From: Pseudomonas faucium
Lineage (GTDB): Bacteria > Pseudomonadota > Gammaproteobacteria > Pseudomonadales > Pseudomonadaceae
NCBI RefSeq assembly: GCF_021602585.1
Contig: NZ_BQIP01000007.1
Span: 1 to 64,000, forward strand
Direction: 5' to 3'
Length of the DNA: 64,000 bases
Shown: positions 28,088 through 37,456 of the stretch, piece by piece
How positions within the stretch are numbered: the first letter of the stretch is position 1
Layout of the letters: every line of letters begins with the position of its first letter
Position numbers and translations under genes: made by a program
Notes under the pieces: generated by a model
What the model was told of the DNA's origin: nothing
The model's input: the letters and a program-made list of their open reading frames with translations, nothing else
Database searches by the model: none

Positions 28088-30154
28088 ATGTCCGGTTGTA
28101 CCCCTGCTTTTGCCTATGCATTCAAAGGCACCCTCGCCGCCCTTTGCGGCTCGCTGCTGGCGCCCATGGCCCTGGCCGCCGACCCTGGCCACGAAGGCCA
28201 TGAACACGACCTGGCCGAGCTGAGCCCGACAGTGATCACCGCTATCGCGCCCAGCTCGCCGCTGACCGTGGTCACCAACCCGAAGGACCCACGCCAGCCA
28301 GTGCCGGCCAGCGACGGCGCCGACTACCTCAAGACCATCCCCGGCTTCTCGGCAATCCGCGCCGGTGGCACCAACGGCGACCCGGTGTTGCGCGGCATGT
28401 TCGGCTCGCGCCTGAACATCCTCACCAACGGCGGGGTGATGCTCGGTGCCTGCCCTAACCGCATGGACGCGCCAACGTCCTACATCTCGCCGGAAACCTA
28501 CGACCGCCTCACCGTGATCAAAGGCCCGCAAAGCGTGATCTGGGGCCCCGGTGGCTCGGCCGGGACCATCCTCTTCGAACGTGAACCGGAGAAGTTCGGC
28601 GCCCTCGGCAGCCGCGTCAACGCCAGCCTCCTGGCCGGCTCCAACGGCCGCTTCGACAAGCTGATCGACGTCGCCGCCGGCAACAGCCAGGCCTACGCGC
28701 GCTTCGTCGGCAACCAGTCGCATTCCGATGACTACCAGGACGGCAGCGGCGATACCGTGCCCTCGCGCTGGGACAAGTGGAACGGCGACGTGACCCTGGG
28801 CTGGACCCCCGACCAGGACACCTTGCTGGAACTCACCGCCGGCAAGGGCGACGGCGAGGCGCGCTATGCCGGGCGTGGCATGGACGGTGCGCAGTTCAAG
28901 CGCGAAAGCCTGGGCCTGCGCTTCGAGAAGTCCAACCTCGGCGAAGTGCTCGACAAGATCGAGGCGCAGGTCTACTACAACTACGCCGACCACGTGATGG
29001 ACAACTACACCCTGCGCACCCCCTCGGGCATGGGCATGATGGCCGGGCCAATGGCCGCCGCCGTCGACCGCCGCACCCTGGGCGCACGCATCAAGGCTAC
29101 CTGGCGCTGGGCCGATGTGCAGCTGATCAGCGGCATCGACGCGCAGACCAACGAGCACCGCGGGCGCAGCGCCATGGGCGTCGACGCCTACAAGGACAAG
29201 CCCTGGGAAAAGGACGCCGACTTCCACAACTACGGCGCCTTCGGCGAGCTCACCTGGTACGCCACCGGCCAGGACCGCCTGATCACCGGCGCCCGCCTGG
29301 ACCGCGCCTCGGCCCGGGATTTTCGCGATGACAGCGCCACCAACGGCGACACCCGCGCCGACACCTTGCCCAGCGGCTTCGTGCGCTACGAGCACGACCT
29401 GGCGGCTTTGCCTGCCACCACCTACATCGGCCTGGGCCATGCCCAGCGCTTCCCCGACTACTGGGAGCTGTTCTCCCCCGACCAGGGCCCTACCGGCTCC
29501 ACCAATGCCTTCGACAGCATCAAGCCGGAGAAGACCACCCAGCTCGACTTCGGCATCCAGTACCGCGACGAGCGCCTGGACGCCTGGGCCTCGGGCTATG
29601 TCGGGCAGGTGCGCGACTACATCCTGTTCGACTACCGCAGCGCCATGATGGGCATGAGCAGCACCCAGGCGCAGAACATCGACGCCCGCATCATGGGCGG
29701 CGAACTGGGCGCGGCCTACAAGCTGACCGAGAGCTGGAAGGCCGATGCCACCCTGGCCTACGCCTGGGGCAAGAACAGCAGCGACGGCAAGGCACTGCCG
29801 CAGATGCCGCCGCTGGAAAGCCGCCTGGGCCTGACCTACAGCCGCGACACCTGGAGCGCCGGGGCGCTCTGGCGACTGGTGGCAGCGCAGAACCGCATCG
29901 CCGAGAACCAGGGCAACGTGGTCGGCAAGGACTACGAGAAGAGCGCAGGTTTCGGCGTGTTCTCGCTCAACGGCGCCTACAAGGTGAACAACAACCTCAA
30001 GCTCAGCGCCGGCGTCGACAACCTGTTCGACAAGACCTACGCCGAACACCTGAACCTGGCCGGCAACGCCGGGTTCGGCTACCCGGCCATGGACCCACAA
30101 CCTTTGAACGAACCAGGCAGGACCTTCTGGACCAAGGTCGACCTGAGCTTCTGA
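28088..30154 (+). CDS. oprC: TonB-dependent copper receptor OprC
   Basis: Outer-membrane receptor that takes up copper through TonB. The 688-residue protein has a signal peptide, a plug domain (DGADYLKTIPGFSAIRAGG, GPQSVIWGPGGSAGTILFER) and a beta-barrel ending in the outer-membrane signal KVDLSF. GGVMLGACPNRMDAPTSYIS in the plug contains the CxxxM-type motif described as a copper site in OprC. Clustered with copper proteins on both sides. Confidence 0.93.
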   Translation: MSGCTPAFAYAFKGTLAALCGSLLAPMALAADPGHEGHEHDLAELSPTVITAIAPSSPLTVVTNPKDPRQPVPASDGADYLKTIPGFSAIRAGGTNGDPVLRGMFGSRLNILTNGGVMLGACPNRMDAPTSYISPETYDRLTVIKGPQSVIWGPGGSAGTILFEREPEKFGALGSRVNASLLAGSNGRFDKLIDVAAGNSQAYARFVGNQSHSDDYQDGSGDTVPSRWDKWNGDVTLGWTPDQDTLLELTAGKGDGEARYAGRGMDGAQFKRESLGLRFEKSNLGEVLDKIEAQVYYNYADHVMDNYTLRTPSGMGMMAGPMAAAVDRRTLGARIKATWRWADVQLISGIDAQTNEHRGRSAMGVDAYKDKPWEKDADFHNYGAFGELTWYATGQDRLITGARLDRASARDFRDDSATNGDTRADTLPSGFVRYEHDLAALPATTYIGLGHAQRFPDYWELFSPDQGPTGSTNAFDSIKPEKTTQLDFGIQYRDERLDAWASGYVGQVRDYILFDYRSAMMGMSSTQAQNIDARIMGGELGAAYKLTESWKADATLAYAWGKNSSDGKALPQMPPLESRLGLTYSRDTWSAGALWRLVAAQNRIAENQGNVVGKDYEKSAGFGVFSLNGAYKVNNNLKLSAGVDNLFDKTYAEHLNLAGNAGFGYPAMDPQPLNEPGRTFWTKVDLSF

Positions 30155-30213
30155 CGCTAACCAAAGGCGCGGCCCCGGGCCGCGCCCCTTGCGGGTAAAA
30201 ACTGGAGGTTCCC

Positions 30214-31581
30214 ATGAGAGGAACACGCGTGTCCTTCTACAACCTGGCCTGGCGCTGGCACTTCTATGCCGGGCTGTTCGTCGCCCCGTTCATGATCCTG
30301 CTGGCGATCACCGGGATCATCTACCTGTTCAAGCCGCAGCTCGACCCGTTGCTGTATCGCGAGCTGATGGTGGTCGAAGCCGGCCATCACCGCCAGGGCG
30401 CCGACCTGATGCTGGCCGAAGTGCGCCAGGCCTACCCCAAGGGCCACGTCGGCCAGTACCTGCCACCGGTCGACGCCGAACGCAGCGCGCAGTTCGTGGT
30501 GCATGACGCTGGCCGCGAGCTGAATGTGTTCGTCGACCCCTACAGCGGCAAGATCCTCGGCGAGCAGGATGCCAAGCAGAACCTGCAGGCCATCGCCCGC
30601 GCCCTGCACGGCGAGCTGATGGTCGGCACGGTCGGCGACCGCCTGGTGGAGCTGGCCGCCGGCTGGGGCATCGTGCTGGTGGTGTCCGGCCTGTACCTGT
30701 GGTGGCCACGTGGGCGCGGCAGCGCTGGCGTGCTGTGGCCGCGCCTGGGGGCCAAAGGCCGGGTGTTCTGGCGCGACCTGCATGCCGTGACCGGTTTCTG
30801 GGGTTCGGCGCTGCTGCTGTTGATGCTGCTCAGCGGCATGACCTGGACCGGGCTGTGGGGCAAGCAATATGCCGACCTGTGGAACCGCTTCCCGGCGGCC
30901 ATGTGGAATGACGTGCCCAAGTCCGACCAGCAGGCCCGTGAACTCAACAGCGCCCACCGCCAGACCGTGCCGTGGGCCATGGAGAACACGCCGATGCCAC
31001 AGTCCGGCGCGCACGCCGAGCATGCCGGGCACCCTGGCATGTCGAACATGCCGGCAGCGCCGCAGGTGAACTTGCAGCAGGTGGAAGACGTGGCCAATGC
31101 ACGCCGCGTCGAGCCGGGTTACAGCATTACCCTGCCGACCACGGCAGAGGGCGTCTACACCGTGGCGGTGTTCGCCGACGACCCACGCAACGACGCCACA
31201 ATGCATATCGATCAATACACCGGCAAGGTGCTGGCCGATGTGCGCTGGCAGGACTACAGCCCGGTTGCCCGGGCGACCGAGCTGGGTGTGATGCTGCATG
31301 AAGGCAAGATGTTCGGGGCGCTGAACCAGGTCGTCATTCTGCTGGTGTGCCTGATGATTCTGCTGGGCTCGGTGAGCGGGCTGGTGATGTGGTGGAAGCG
31401 CCGGCCTGAAGGTGGCCTGGGCGTACCGCCGCTGCGCCATGACCTGCCGCGCTGGAAGACCGCGGTGGGGGTGATGCTGGTGCTGGGGGTGATGTTCCCG
31501 CTGGTGGGGGTGTCGATGGTGGTGATGTGGGTGGTGGATTGCTGGGTCTTGCGTCGGCGTCGGGTGCTGGCTAGCGCTTGA
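30214..31581 (+). CDS. PepSY-domain membrane protein
   Basis: A 455-residue protein of the PepSY-associated TM helix family: an N-terminal helix (FYAGLFVAPFMILLAITGII), a periplasmic PepSY domain, further helices (ALLLLMLLSGMTWTGLW and the C-terminal pair) and a second PepSY segment. A His/Met-rich stretch (HAEHAGHPGMSNMP) lies between helices. Members of this family are commonly next to TonB receptors and are thought to act as inner-membrane reductases for imported metals. Here it follows oprC after 59 bases with a GGAGG Shine-Dalgarno, so it probably handles copper. Confidence 0.87.
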   Translation: MRGTRVSFYNLAWRWHFYAGLFVAPFMILLAITGIIYLFKPQLDPLLYRELMVVEAGHHRQGADLMLAEVRQAYPKGHVGQYLPPVDAERSAQFVVHDAGRELNVFVDPYSGKILGEQDAKQNLQAIARALHGELMVGTVGDRLVELAAGWGIVLVVSGLYLWWPRGRGSAGVLWPRLGAKGRVFWRDLHAVTGFWGSALLLLMLLSGMTWTGLWGKQYADLWNRFPAAMWNDVPKSDQQARELNSAHRQTVPWAMENTPMPQSGAHAEHAGHPGMSNMPAAPQVNLQQVEDVANARRVEPGYSITLPTTAEGVYTVAVFADDPRNDATMHIDQYTGKVLADVRWQDYSPVARATELGVMLHEGKMFGALNQVVILLVCLMILLGSVSGLVMWWKRRPEGGLGVPPLRHDLPRWKTAVGVMLVLGVMFPLVGVSMVVMWVVDCWVLRRRRVLASA

Positions 31582-31588
31582 GGGCCTT

Positions 31589-31692
31589 GGGGCTGCTTTG
31601 CAGCCCTTTCGCGACACAAGGCCGCTCCTACAGACGAACGCGTAGTGCTGTAGGAGCGGCCTTGTGTCGCGAAAGGGCCGCAAAGCGGCCCC
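31589..31692. repeat. REP pair, 104-bp BIME-like unit
   Basis: Mirror arms GGGGCTGCTTTGCAGCCC...CTCCTACAG and CTGTAGGAG...GGGCCGCAAAGCGGCCCC. Near-identical 104-bp units recur at 42470-42573 and 47745-47848, differing mainly in the central 14 or so bases. Confidence 0.92.
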
Positions 31693-31796
31693 CTGCGCCG
31701 CAAAACTCGAGTCGATCTGTCGCGCCCCGATCTGGGACGCTCGTGTTAGCCTACTCGGCTTTCAGAAAAAGACTGACCCTCAATGGAATGCAGCCA

Positions 31797-33197
31797 ATGA
31801 CCCCAACCCCTCCTGCTGAAGACCAGCACCTGCAGCGCAACCTGACCAACCGCCACATCCAGCTGATCGCCATCGGCGGCGCCATCGGCACCGGCCTGTT
31901 CATGGGTTCGGGCAAGACCATCAGCCTGGCGGGGCCGTCGATCATCTTCGTCTACATGATCATCGGCTTCATGCTGTTCTTCGTCATGCGCGCCATGGGC
32001 GAACTGCTGCTGTCGAACCTCAACTACAAATCGTTCATCGACTTCTCCGCCGACCTGCTCGGCCCCTGGGCCGGCTATTTCACCGGCTGGACCTACTGGT
32101 TCTGCTGGGTGGTCACCGGCATCGCCGACGTGGTGGCGATCGCCGCCTACACGCAGTTCTGGTTCCCCGACCTGCCGCAATGGATACCGGCGCTGACCTG
32201 CGTGGCGGTGCTGCTGTCGTTGAACCTGGTGACCGTGAAGATGTTCGGCGAGCTGGAGTTCTGGTTCGCCCTGATCAAGATCGTCGCCATCCTCGGCCTG
32301 GTCGCCACCGGCCTGTACATGGTCATCAGCGGCTTCGAATCGCCGAGCGGGCGCACCGCGCAGCTGGCCAACCTGTGGAATGACGGCGGCATGTTCCCCA
32401 ATGGCCTGATGGGCTTTTTCGCCGGCTTCCAGATTGCCGTGTTCGCCTTCGTCGGCATCGAGCTGGTCGGCACCACCGCCGCCGAAGCGAAAAACCCCGA
32501 GCGCACCCTGCCGCGGGCGATCAACTCGATCCCGATCCGCATCATCGTCTTCTACGTGCTGGCGCTGATCGCGATCATGGCCGTGACCCCATGGCGCGAC
32601 GTGGTGCCGGGCAAGAGCCCGTTCGTCGAGCTGTTCGTGCTGGCCGGCCTGCCGGCGGCGGCGAGCATCATCAACTTCGTGGTGCTGACCTCGGCCGCCT
32701 CGTCGGCCAACAGCGGCGTGTTCTCCACCAGCCGCATGCTCTACGGCCTGGCCCAGGAAGGCGATGCACCGCGAGCGTTCGAGAAGCTGTCGCGCCGCGC
32801 GGTGCCTGCCAACGGCCTGTACTTCTCCTGCACCTGCCTGTTGCTGGGCGCGGTGCTGATCTACCTGGTGCCCAACGTGGTCGAGGCGTTCACCCTGGTG
32901 ACCACGGTGTCGGCGGTGCTGTTCATGTTCGTCTGGACGCTGATCCTGCTGTCGTACCTGAAGTACCGCAAGCATCGCGCAGCGCTGCACCAGGCCTCGA
33001 ACTACAAGATGCCGGGCGGGCGCTTCATGTGCTTCGTGTGCCTGGCGTTCTTCGCCTTCATTCTGGTGTTGCTGAGTCTTGAAGACGACACCCGTGCGGC
33101 GCTGCTGGTGACGCCGATCTGGTTCGTGCTGCTGGCGGTGACTTATCAGTTTGTGCGCAGCAAGCGGCATCCGCGCACGGCTGTGCGTAACGGCTGA
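31797..33197 (+). CDS. cycA: Amino acid permease, CycA type
   Basis: A 466-residue APC-superfamily transporter with twelve predicted helices, similar in length to E. coli CycA (D-serine/D-alanine/glycine). The family motifs are RHIQLIAIGGAIGTGLFMGSG, the helix-3 GWTYWFCWVVTGIADVVAI and the conserved loop VGIELVGTTAAEAKNPE. The start could be 31788 or 31797; the latter has GGA at a better distance. Substrate assignment to D-Ala/D-Ser/Gly is by overall resemblance only. Confidence 0.8.
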   Translation: MTPTPPAEDQHLQRNLTNRHIQLIAIGGAIGTGLFMGSGKTISLAGPSIIFVYMIIGFMLFFVMRAMGELLLSNLNYKSFIDFSADLLGPWAGYFTGWTYWFCWVVTGIADVVAIAAYTQFWFPDLPQWIPALTCVAVLLSLNLVTVKMFGELEFWFALIKIVAILGLVATGLYMVISGFESPSGRTAQLANLWNDGGMFPNGLMGFFAGFQIAVFAFVGIELVGTTAAEAKNPERTLPRAINSIPIRIIVFYVLALIAIMAVTPWRDVVPGKSPFVELFVLAGLPAAASIINFVVLTSAASSANSGVFSTSRMLYGLAQEGDAPRAFEKLSRRAVPANGLYFSCTCLLLGAVLIYLVPNVVEAFTLVTTVSAVLFMFVWTLILLSYLKYRKHRAALHQASNYKMPGGRFMCFVCLAFFAFILVLLSLEDDTRAALLVTPIWFVLLAVTYQFVRSKRHPRTAVRNG

Positions 33198-33205
33198 TTC
33201 TGCAA

Positions 33206-33324
33206 GGGGCTGCTTTGCAGCCCAATCGCCGGCAAGCCGGCTCCCACAGGTACAGCGTTGCTCTCAAGAACAATGCAATCCTTGTGGGAGCTGGCTTGCC
33301 AGCGATGGGCCGCGCAGCGGCCCC
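33206..33324. repeat. REP pair upstream of urtA
   Basis: Inverted arms (CAATCGCCGGCAAGCCGGCT; AGCTGGCTTGCCAGCGAT) flanked by GGGGCTGC and GCAGCGGCCCC. The two halves differ slightly, CGG/CCG against TGG/CCA, with compensating changes that keep each hairpin paired. Confidence 0.9.
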
Positions 33325-33418
33325 AATGCTGTGCACACAGATCCACCAGGCACCAAGCTGGATCCACTTCACGCCCTAATACCTCGCACAACCCCTCTAC
33401 TGCGCACCTTCCGCCACT

Positions 33419-33434
33419 CGGCACACCCCTTGCA
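33419..33434 (+). promoter_or_regulatory. Sigma-54 promoter of urtABCDE
   Basis: CGGCACACCCCTTGCA matches the sigma-54 consensus (TGGCAC-N5-TTGCA) at every position but the first, with GG and GC exactly 12 bases apart. The predicted start site is about 40 bases before the urtA ATG. Consistent with NtrC control of urea uptake. Confidence 0.85.
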
Positions 33435-33484
33435 ATGCCCTCCCCGCTTGGCCAACACCCTAAAAAACTCAGCGGAGAGAGCAC

Positions 33485-34750
33485 ATGAAGCGTCGCAGTC
33501 TGATCAAGGCTTTTACCCTCAGCGCATCGATCGCGGCGATGGGCCTGAGCTGGAGCATCCAGGCCGCCGACACCATCAAGGTCGGCATCCTGCATTCGCT
33601 GTCGGGCACCATGGCGATCTCCGAGACGTCGCTCAAGGACATGGCGCTGATGACCATCGACGAGATCAACGCCAAGGGCGGGGTCAACGGCAAGCTGCTC
33701 GAGCCGGTGGTGGTGGACCCTGCGTCCAACTGGCCGCTGTTCGCCGAAAAGAGCCGCCAGCTGCTGAGCCAGGACAAGGTCGCGGTGGTGTTCGGCTGCT
33801 GGACCTCGGTGTCGCGCAAATCCGTGTTGCCGGTGTTCGAAGAGCTCAACGGCCTGCTGTTCTACCCGGTGCAGTACGAGGGTGAAGAGATGTCGCCCAA
33901 CGTGTTCTACACCGGCGCGGCGCCCAACCAGCAAGCCATCCCGGCCGTGGAATACCTGATGAGCGAAGACGGCGGCAGCGCCAGGCGCTTCTTCCTGCTG
34001 GGCACCGACTACGTCTACCCGCGCACCACCAACAAGATCCTGCGCGCCTTCCTGCACAGCAAAGGCGTGGCCGACAAGGACATCGAGGAGGTGTACACGC
34101 CGTTCGGCCACGCCGATTACCAGACCATCGTCGCCAACATCAAGAAGTTCTCCGCCGGCGGCAAGACGGCGGTGATCTCCACCGTCAACGGCGACTCCAA
34201 CGTGCCGTTCTACAAGGAGCTGGCCAACCAGGGCCTGAAGGCCACCGAAGTGCCGGTGGTGGCGTTCTCGGTGGGCGAAGAAGAGCTGCGCGGCATCGAC
34301 ACCAAGCCGCTGGTGGGCCACCTGGCGGCGTGGAACTACTTCGAGTCGGTGGATAACCCGGTGAACCAGAAGTTCGTCGCCGACTGGAAGGCCTACGCCA
34401 AGGCCAAGGGCCTGCCGGGCGCCGACAAGGCCGTGACCAACGACCCGATGGAAGCCACCTACGTGGGTATCCACCTGTGGGCGCAAGCGGTGGAAAAGGC
34501 CAAGTCCACCGATGTCGACAAGGTACGCGAGGCGCTGGCCGGGCAGAGTTTCCAGGCACCGTCGGGCTTTACCCTGACCATGGACAAGACCAACCACCAC
34601 CTGCACAAGCCGGTGATGATCGGCGAGATTCAGGATGACGGGCAGTTCAGTGTGGTGTGGGAGACCGAGCAGCCGCTGCGGGCGCAGCCGTGGAGCCCGT
34701 TCATTCCGGGCAATGACAAGCGGCCTGATTACGCGGTGAAAGGTAACTGA
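33485..34750 (+). CDS. urtA: Urea ABC transporter substrate-binding protein
   Basis: Periplasmic receptor for urea. The 421-residue protein has a signal peptide whose start MKRRSLIKAF resembles a twin-arginine motif, ending near QAAD. It belongs to the branched-chain amino-acid/amide binding family: TIKVGILHSLSGTMAISETSLKDM, CWTSVSRKSVLPVFEELNGLLFYPVQYEG (in part) are typical of UrtA. First gene of urtABCDE behind the sigma-54 promoter. A REP pair separates it from urtB, which may raise its relative mRNA level. Confidence 0.95.
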   Translation: MKRRSLIKAFTLSASIAAMGLSWSIQAADTIKVGILHSLSGTMAISETSLKDMALMTIDEINAKGGVNGKLLEPVVVDPASNWPLFAEKSRQLLSQDKVAVVFGCWTSVSRKSVLPVFEELNGLLFYPVQYEGEEMSPNVFYTGAAPNQQAIPAVEYLMSEDGGSARRFFLLGTDYVYPRTTNKILRAFLHSKGVADKDIEEVYTPFGHADYQTIVANIKKFSAGGKTAVISTVNGDSNVPFYKELANQGLKATEVPVVAFSVGEEELRGIDTKPLVGHLAAWNYFESVDNPVNQKFVADWKAYAKAKGLPGADKAVTNDPMEATYVGIHLWAQAVEKAKSTDVDKVREALAGQSFQAPSGFTLTMDKTNHHLHKPVMIGEIQDDGQFSVVWETEQPLRAQPWSPFIPGNDKRPDYAVKGN

Positions 34751-34757
34751 GTGCACT

Positions 34758-34860
34758 GGGGCTGCTGTGCAGCCCAATCGCTGGCAAGCCAGCTCCTACA
34801 GGAGTTCCACAGCCCTTTGGGCGATGGCGGCGCCTGTGGGAGCCGGCTTGCCGGCGATGA
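34758..34860. repeat. REP pair between urtA and urtB
   Basis: One arm is of the TGGCAAGCCA subtype, the other of the CGGCTTGCCGG subtype. It lies in the transcribed spacer of the urt operon. Confidence 0.88.
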
Positions 34861-34889
34861 ATCCACCGCTGATTCCCAGGATTGCCCGC

Positions 34890-36377
34890 ATGCTCAAACT
34901 CCTGCTCATCCTCCTCCTCTTGCTGCCCCTGGCCACCCAGGCCAGCGAGGGCGAATTTTTCCTCACCGCCAAGCCCACCGAGCAGGCTCAACTGCTCGAA
35001 AGCTGGGCGGCGCAACCCGACCCCGCGCGCCTGGCACTGCTGGAAAACCTGCGCCAGGGCCGCATCGCCGCCGATGACACCCGCAAACTGCGCCTGAACA
35101 ACCGCCTGCGCGGCCTGATCGATAACGCCTTGGCCAGCCACCAGTTGCTCAGCGACAAGGCTGACACCCGCCTGGCCGCCGCCCAGCAATTGCAAAAAAG
35201 CGCCCAACCCGCCCAGGTGGCCTTCCTCGACCGGCGCTTCGCCAGCGAGCCCGACGCCGCCGTGCATGCCGCCCTGGCGCTGGCCCTGGCCAACCTGCAA
35301 CTGGGCGCCAGCGAACCTGCGGTACGCCTGGCCGCCGTGCGCCTGCTCGGCGAAACCGGCGACCCGTTGGCCCGCACGCGCCTGGAAGCCCTGCTGCAAC
35401 CCGGAGCAGAAACCGACCCCGGCGTGCGCACCGCCGCAGAAACCAGCCTGGCCCAGGTCAAGCGCAAGCTACTGGCCGGCGAACTGCTCGGCCAGGCCTT
35501 CAGCGGCCTGTCGCTGGGCTCGATCCTGCTGCTGGCGGCCCTGGGCCTGGCGATCACCTTCGGCCTGCTGGGGGTGATCAACATGGCCCATGGCGAGATG
35601 CTGATGCTCGGCGCCTACAGCACCTACATGGTCCAGGTGCTGCTGCAGCGCTACGCCCCCGGCGCCATCGAGTTCTACCCGCTGATCGCCCTGCCGGTGG
35701 CCTTCGCCGTCAGCGCCGGGGTCGGCATGGCGCTGGAGCGCACGGTCATCCGCCACCTCTACGGCCGCCCGCTGGAAACCCTGCTGGCGACCTGGGGCAT
35801 CAGCCTGATCCTGATCCAGGCCATCCGCCTGCTGTTCGGCGCGCAGAACGTCGAAGTCAGCAACCCGGCCTGGCTGTCCGGCGGCATCCAGCTGCTGCCC
35901 AACCTGGTGCTGCCCTACAACCGCCTGGTGATCATCGGCTTCGCCCTGGCCGTGGTGCTGCTCACCTGGCTGCTGCTCAACCGCACGCGGCTGGGCCTGA
36001 ACGTGCGTGCGGTCACCCAGAACCGCAACATGGCGGCCTGCTGCGGGGTGCCGACCGGGCGCGTCGACATGCTTGCCTTCGGCCTGGGCTCCGGCATCGC
36101 CGGGCTCGGCGGCGTGGCCCTGAGCCAGGTCGGCAACGTCGGCCCGGACCTGGGCCAGGGCTACATCATCGACTCGTTCCTGGTGGTGGTGCTTGGCGGG
36201 GTCGGGCAACTGGCCGGCAGCCTCTGGGCGGCCTTCGGCCTTGGCATCGCCAACAAGCTGCTGGAGCCGCAGATCGGCGCCGTGCTGGGCAAGATCCTCA
36301 TCCTTGCGCTGGTGATTCTGTTCATCCAGAAGCGCCCGCAAGGCCTGTTCGCCCTCAAGGGACGGGTAATCGACTGA
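34890..36377 (+). CDS. urtB: Urea ABC transporter permease UrtB
   Basis: Inner-membrane permease. The 495-residue protein has a signal-peptide-like start (MLKLLLILLLLLPLATQASE), an N-terminal soluble region of about 190 residues with alanine-rich helical repeats, and then the LivH-type permease domain (INMAHGEMLMLGAYSTYMVQ, VVVLGGVGQLAGSLWAAFGLG). The soluble extension is usual in proteobacterial UrtB and absent from LivH. The ATG at 34890 excludes REP-derived sequence upstream. Its stop overlaps the urtC start by one base. Confidence 0.94.
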   Translation: MLKLLLILLLLLPLATQASEGEFFLTAKPTEQAQLLESWAAQPDPARLALLENLRQGRIAADDTRKLRLNNRLRGLIDNALASHQLLSDKADTRLAAAQQLQKSAQPAQVAFLDRRFASEPDAAVHAALALALANLQLGASEPAVRLAAVRLLGETGDPLARTRLEALLQPGAETDPGVRTAAETSLAQVKRKLLAGELLGQAFSGLSLGSILLLAALGLAITFGLLGVINMAHGEMLMLGAYSTYMVQVLLQRYAPGAIEFYPLIALPVAFAVSAGVGMALERTVIRHLYGRPLETLLATWGISLILIQAIRLLFGAQNVEVSNPAWLSGGIQLLPNLVLPYNRLVIIGFALAVVLLTWLLLNRTRLGLNVRAVTQNRNMAACCGVPTGRVDMLAFGLGSGIAGLGGVALSQVGNVGPDLGQGYIIDSFLVVVLGGVGQLAGSLWAAFGLGIANKLLEPQIGAVLGKILILALVILFIQKRPQGLFALKGRVID

Positions 36378-37456
36378 TGAACCAGCCACTGCTTGTCACC
36401 GCTTCACAAAAAGCTGGGCCGCGCCTGACGCTGGCCATCGGCGCCATCGTCGTGCTGCTGTTGCTGGCCATGCCGCTGCTCTCGTTGCTGCCGGCGGGGC
36501 ATGCGCTGCAGGTTTCGGCCTACACCCTCACGCTGGTGGGCAAGATCCTCTGCTACGCCATCGTCGCCCTGGCCCTGGACCTGGTCTGGGGCTATGCCGG
36601 GCTGCTGTCGCTCGGCCATGGCCTGTTCTTCGCCCTGGGTGGCTACGCCATGGGCATGTACCTGATGCGCCAGGCCGCCGCTGACGGCCTGCCGGCATTC
36701 ATGGCCTTCCTGTCGTGGAGCGAGCTGCCCTGGTACTGGGCCGGCACCCAGCATTTCGCCTGGGCCATGTGCCTGGTGGTGCTGGCGCCAGGCCTGCTGG
36801 CGCTGGTGTTCGGCTTCTTCGCCTTCCGCTCGCGGATCAAGGGCGTGTACTTCTCGATCATGACCCAGGCCCTGACCTTCGCCGGCATGCTGCTGTTCTT
36901 TCGCAACGAAACCGGCTTTGGCGGCAACAATGGCTTCACCAACTTTCGCACCATCCTGGGCTTCGACATTGCCGCGCAAGGCACGCGGGCGATGCTGTTT
37001 CTGCTCACCGTCGGCCTGCTGCTGGCCAGCCTGTACCTGTGCTGGCGCCTGACCACCAGCAAGTTCGGGCGCTTGCTCACTGCCGTGCGCGATGCAGAGA
37101 ACCGCCTGATGTTCTGCGGCTACGACCCCCGCGGCTTCAAGCTGCTGGTGTGGGTGCTCAGCGCCGTGCTGTGCGGCCTGGCCGGTGCGCTGTACGTGCC
37201 GCAGGTGGGCATCATCAACCCCAGCGAGATGTCGCCGACCAACTCCATCGAGGCTGCCGTATGGGTCGCCCTGGGTGGCCGCGGCACGCTGATCGGCCCG
37301 CTGCTCGGCGCCGGCCTGGTCAATGGCATGAAGAGCTGGTTTACCGTGGCCTTCCCGGAGTACTGGCTGTTCTTCCTCGGCGCGCTGTTCATTCTCGTCA
37401 CTTTGTACCTGCCCAAGGGCGTGGTCGGCCTGCTGAAGAAAAGGAGCCAGCCATGA
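36377..37456 (+). CDS. urtC: Urea ABC transporter permease UrtC
   Basis: Second inner-membrane permease, LivM-like. The 359-residue protein has about nine helices, with DLVWGYAGLLSLGHGLFFALGG and the ABC-contact region AVRDAENRLMFCGYDPRGFK. The start codon shares its A with the urtB stop (TGATG) and the stop overlaps urtD (ATGA), so urtBCD are translationally coupled. Confidence 0.95.
   Translation: MNQPLLVTASQKAGPRLTLAIGAIVVLLLLAMPLLSLLPAGHALQVSAYTLTLVGKILCYAIVALALDLVWGYAGLLSLGHGLFFALGGYAMGMYLMRQAAADGLPAFMAFLSWSELPWYWAGTQHFAWAMCLVVLAPGLLALVFGFFAFRSRIKGVYFSIMTQALTFAGMLLFFRNETGFGGNNGFTNFRTILGFDIAAQGTRAMLFLLTVGLLLASLYLCWRLTTSKFGRLLTAVRDAENRLMFCGYDPRGFKLLVWVLSAVLCGLAGALYVPQVGIINPSEMSPTNSIEAAVWVALGGRGTLIGPLLGAGLVNGMKSWFTVAFPEYWLFFLGALFILVTLYLPKGVVGLLKKRSQP

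Noticed and set aside
28064-30226. 720-codon open frame antisense to oprC
   Set aside because: A shadow of the real receptor gene, with low-complexity Val/Gly/Ala composition.
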